Shown here in pieces: positions 62,192-64,000 of a stretch of 64,000 bases of DNA. A model generated the notes under the pieces. That model did no database searches. It was not told the DNA's origin and saw only the letters and a program-made list of their open reading frames with translations. Location of the stretch: positions 1 to 64,000 of the forward strand of contig SVEI01000007.1 in assembly GCA_015057445.1 (NCBI GenBank), read 5' to 3'. Each line of letters starts with the position of its first letter. Position 1 is the first letter of the stretch. The stretch is from Lachnospiraceae bacterium (GTDB lineage Bacteria > Bacillota > Clostridia > Lachnospirales > Lachnospiraceae). A program made the position numbers and the translations under genes.

Positions 62192-63343
62192 ATGACAATA
62201 ACTAATGATATTAGATACATAGGAGTTAACGATTACAATATTGATTTATTTGAGGGACAGTACATTGTACCAAATGGTATGGCATATAATTCATATGCAA
62301 TTATAGATGAGAAGATTGCCATTATGGATTCTGTAGATGCAGCATTTGGTGATGAGTGGCTTGGTAATATTAAAGAAGCATTAGGTGATAGAAAGCCAGA
62401 TTACTTAATTGTACAACATATGGAGCCAGATCATTCTGCTAATATTGTTAGTTTTGTAAAAGAATATCCAGAGGCTAAGATTGTATCATCTGCTAAGGCA
62501 TTTGTTATGATGAAGAATTTTTTTGGTGATGATTTTGCAGACAAGCAGATTGTTGTAGGAGAGGGCGATACTCTTTCTCTTGGAAAGCATGAGCTTTCAT
62601 TTGTAGCAGCACCTATGGTGCATTGGCCAGAGGTTATTGTAACTTATGACAAGACAGATAAAGCACTTTTTTCAGCAGATGGATTTGGTAAATTTGGTGC
62701 TCTTGACGTGGAAGAGGACTGGACTTGTGAGGCAAGAAGATATTATATAGGAATTGTAGGAAAGTATGGCCTTCCAGTACAGACACTTCTCAAGAAAGCA
62801 GCAAACCTAGATATTCAGATTATTTGTCCACTTCATGGTCCAGTTCTTTCTGAGAATCTAGGCTATTATATTAATCTATATGATACTTGGTCAAGCTATA
62901 AACCTGAGGAAGAGGGTGTAATGATTGCCTACACTTCAGTATATGGAAACACTATGAAGGCAGTTATGGAATTAGCAGAGCTTCTTAAGGAAAATGGTTG
63001 TCCAAAGGTTGTGGTAAATGATCTTGCAAGAGAAGATATGGCAGAGGTTGTGGAGGACGCTTTCAGATATAGCAAGCTGGTGCTGGCAACAACTACATAT
63101 AATGGAGATATATTCCCATTTATGAGACAGTTTATAGATGCAATTACTGAGAGAAATTATAGCAACAGAACAGTTGCATTTATAGAGAATGGTAGCTGGG
63201 CTCCAACTGCTACAAAGGTTATGAAGGGTATGTTAGAAAAGAGCAAGAATCTTACTTATGCGGAGACAGAGGTAAAGATTATGTCAGCTTTAAATGAAGA
63301 AAGCAGAGCTAAGCTTTTAGCGCTTGCGAAGGAATTGATGTAG
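62192..63343 (+). CDS. Flavodiiron protein (A-type flavoprotein, FprA-like)
   Basis: A 383-residue, two-domain protein. The metallo-beta-lactamase-like half provides the diiron site: H76-x-E78-x-D80-H81 (VQHMEPDHSAN), H144 (MVHWPE), D163 (FSADGFG) and the His of PLHGPV. The flavodoxin half (about 250-383) begins with MIAYTSVYGNTMKAV, the FMN phosphate loop. It reduces oxygen to water, or NO to N2O, using electrons from a rubredoxin or similar donor. All ligands are intact. AAAGAGGTAA precedes the ATG. It complements the superoxide reductase at 4.8 kb as an oxygen-defence enzyme. Confidence 0.93.
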   Translation: MTITNDIRYIGVNDYNIDLFEGQYIVPNGMAYNSYAIIDEKIAIMDSVDAAFGDEWLGNIKEALGDRKPDYLIVQHMEPDHSANIVSFVKEYPEAKIVSSAKAFVMMKNFFGDDFADKQIVVGEGDTLSLGKHELSFVAAPMVHWPEVIVTYDKTDKALFSADGFGKFGALDVEEDWTCEARRYYIGIVGKYGLPVQTLLKKAANLDIQIICPLHGPVLSENLGYYINLYDTWSSYKPEEEGVMIAYTSVYGNTMKAVMELAELLKENGCPKVVVNDLAREDMAEVVEDAFRYSKLVLATTTYNGDIFPFMRQFIDAITERNYSNRTVAFIENGSWAPTATKVMKGMLEKSKNLTYAETEVKIMSALNEESRAKLLALAKELM

Positions 63344-63497
63344 AGAACAGCTAGGACTATTGAAAACTTCTGTAGTAAATTATTTTAAACCATTGGTTTA
63401 AAGAAAATGATGGAAAAATACTGGAAAATATGTATCTAAAGTGATAGAATAACTTTTGTGTAACGGGATGGAGACTGATGTACTAAGGAGGCATACT

Positions 63498-63767
63498 ATG
63501 AAACCTATGTATTTATCAATCCAATTAAAAGAAACCGGAAACCGTATCAAGGAATTGCTTATGACTAATGGCTATTCTGTAAGAGATATCCAGCAGGTTA
63601 TGGGATTTGAAAATCCACAGGCTGTATATAAGTGGATATCAGGGAAGTCATTGCCAAGTGTTGACAATTTACTGATACTAAGCAAAGTATTACATACTAG
63701 TATTGAAGATATCCTCGTCTTTGACGGGGATTTTCTTTATCTAAGAGACTTTTACATATATAGGTAG
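63498..63767 (+). CDS. Small XRE-family regulator
   Basis: An 89-residue protein. It has a helix-turn-helix with IKELLMTNGYSVRDIQQVMG and then NPQAVYKWISGKSLPS, followed by VDNLLILSKVLHTSIEDIL. The start is six bases after AAGGAGG. It lies 79 bases before a DNA methyltransferase gene on the same strand. Controllers of restriction-modification systems are small XRE proteins, so a link is possible, but this protein is also common as a lone regulator in Lachnospiraceae. Confidence 0.82.
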   Translation: MKPMYLSIQLKETGNRIKELLMTNGYSVRDIQQVMGFENPQAVYKWISGKSLPSVDNLLILSKVLHTSIEDILVFDGDFLYLRDFYIYR

Positions 63768-63846
63768 CCCTTGAAAAAATGTATGGGTTCATATACAATG
63801 AAGTGGTTAAATATTACGCAAACATAGGCTTGTTAAGGTGAGGTTA

Positions 63847-64000
63847 ATGAATAAATTAAAATTATACAATGCAGACTCTTACAAATTGGTATATGAATTA
63901 CAGGAACAGGGAATTAAGGTAGATCATATAATAACAGACCCACCTTACAATATCTCAAAAGACAATTATTTTACAACTATGAAGAAGCCTAGAGCGGGAG
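63847..64000 (+). CDS. DNA methyltransferase, N-terminal part (cut by window end)
   Basis: Only the first 51 codons are present. They begin MNKLKLYNADSYKLVYELQE and include the catalytic tetrad DPPY (31-34, in ITDPPYNIS), the mark of N6-adenine or N4-cytosine methyltransferases; DPPY so near the N-terminus with the AdoMet motif later suggests a beta-class (DpnII/HinfI/CcrM-like) enzyme. AAGGTGAGG precedes the ATG. A cognate restriction enzyme, if any, would lie beyond the window. Confidence 0.85.
   Translation, partial: MNKLKLYNADSYKLVYELQEQGIKVDHIITDPPYNISKDNYFTTMKKPRAG

Overview
The window looks like part of the chromosome of a low-GC anaerobic Firmicute, most likely a gut or rumen member of the Lachnospiraceae (Butyrivibrio/Roseburia-like). 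This rests on AT-rich, AGA/ATA-rich codon use, strong AGGAGG ribosome sites, many small Gly-Cys lipoproteins, Clostridial ChW repeats, a CotF-like coat protein, and oxygen-defence enzymes typical of anaerobes (superoxide reductase, A-type flavoprotein). The genus call is inference. No rRNA, tRNA, CRISPR array or intact insertion sequence was seen.

Layout. 0-5.6 kb: CotF-like protein, lipoprotein, an ECF sigma factor fused to a membrane-anchored tail, a membrane XRE regulator, superoxide reductase and thioredoxin. 6.5-10.5 kb: a TPP riboswitch followed by a thiamine/precursor ABC importer and TcdA. 10.5-17.7 kb: DUF378, a PurF-like protein without its N-terminal cysteine, tandem palindromes, two HExxH proteins and an ABC-2 exporter. 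17.8-28.4 kb: two amino-acid ABC importers (one with a circularly permuted binding protein), an alanine symporter, a glucose-type PTS and a PlsC acyltransferase. 28.4-35.4 kb: MBOAT/DHHW surface O-acylation genes, HAD phosphatase and a six-repeat ChW secreted protein. 35.5-37.7 kb: split purine genes (PurO-type IMP cyclohydrolase and stand-alone AICAR formyltransferase) behind a ZTP riboswitch. 37.9-41.8 kb: KdpDE-like pair with a 32-residue membrane protein, then a second two-component system. 41.8-46.7 kb: Mn riboswitch with mntP, and an acyl-lipid cluster (TetR, SCP2, PlsC, acyl ligase, ACP, flavoprotein). 46.9-52.4 kb: a glycolipid-like cluster (DegV, PlsC, GT8, GT8-PlsC fusion, DegV). 52.5-64 kb: lipoprotein, Dus, NhaC antiporter, EamA transporter, EF-G-like GTPase with an attenuator-like leader, DUF47 and a frameshifted PiT phosphate transporter, flavodiiron protein, XRE regulator and the start of a DNA methyltransferase cut by the window end.

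Three metabolite/ion riboswitches (TPP, ZTP, Mn) each sit before genes that match their ligand. The least explained signal is a pair of roughly 125-nt elements (22496-22621 and 35404-35525) that keep identical loops while their stems change on both sides, the pattern expected of a structured RNA. I could not assign it to a known family. The lipid genes spread over 27.6-28.3, 42.6-46.7 and 47-52.4 kb may form a shared acyl-lipid network: four PlsC domains, two fatty-acid-binding DegV proteins, an acyl ligase and an ACP.
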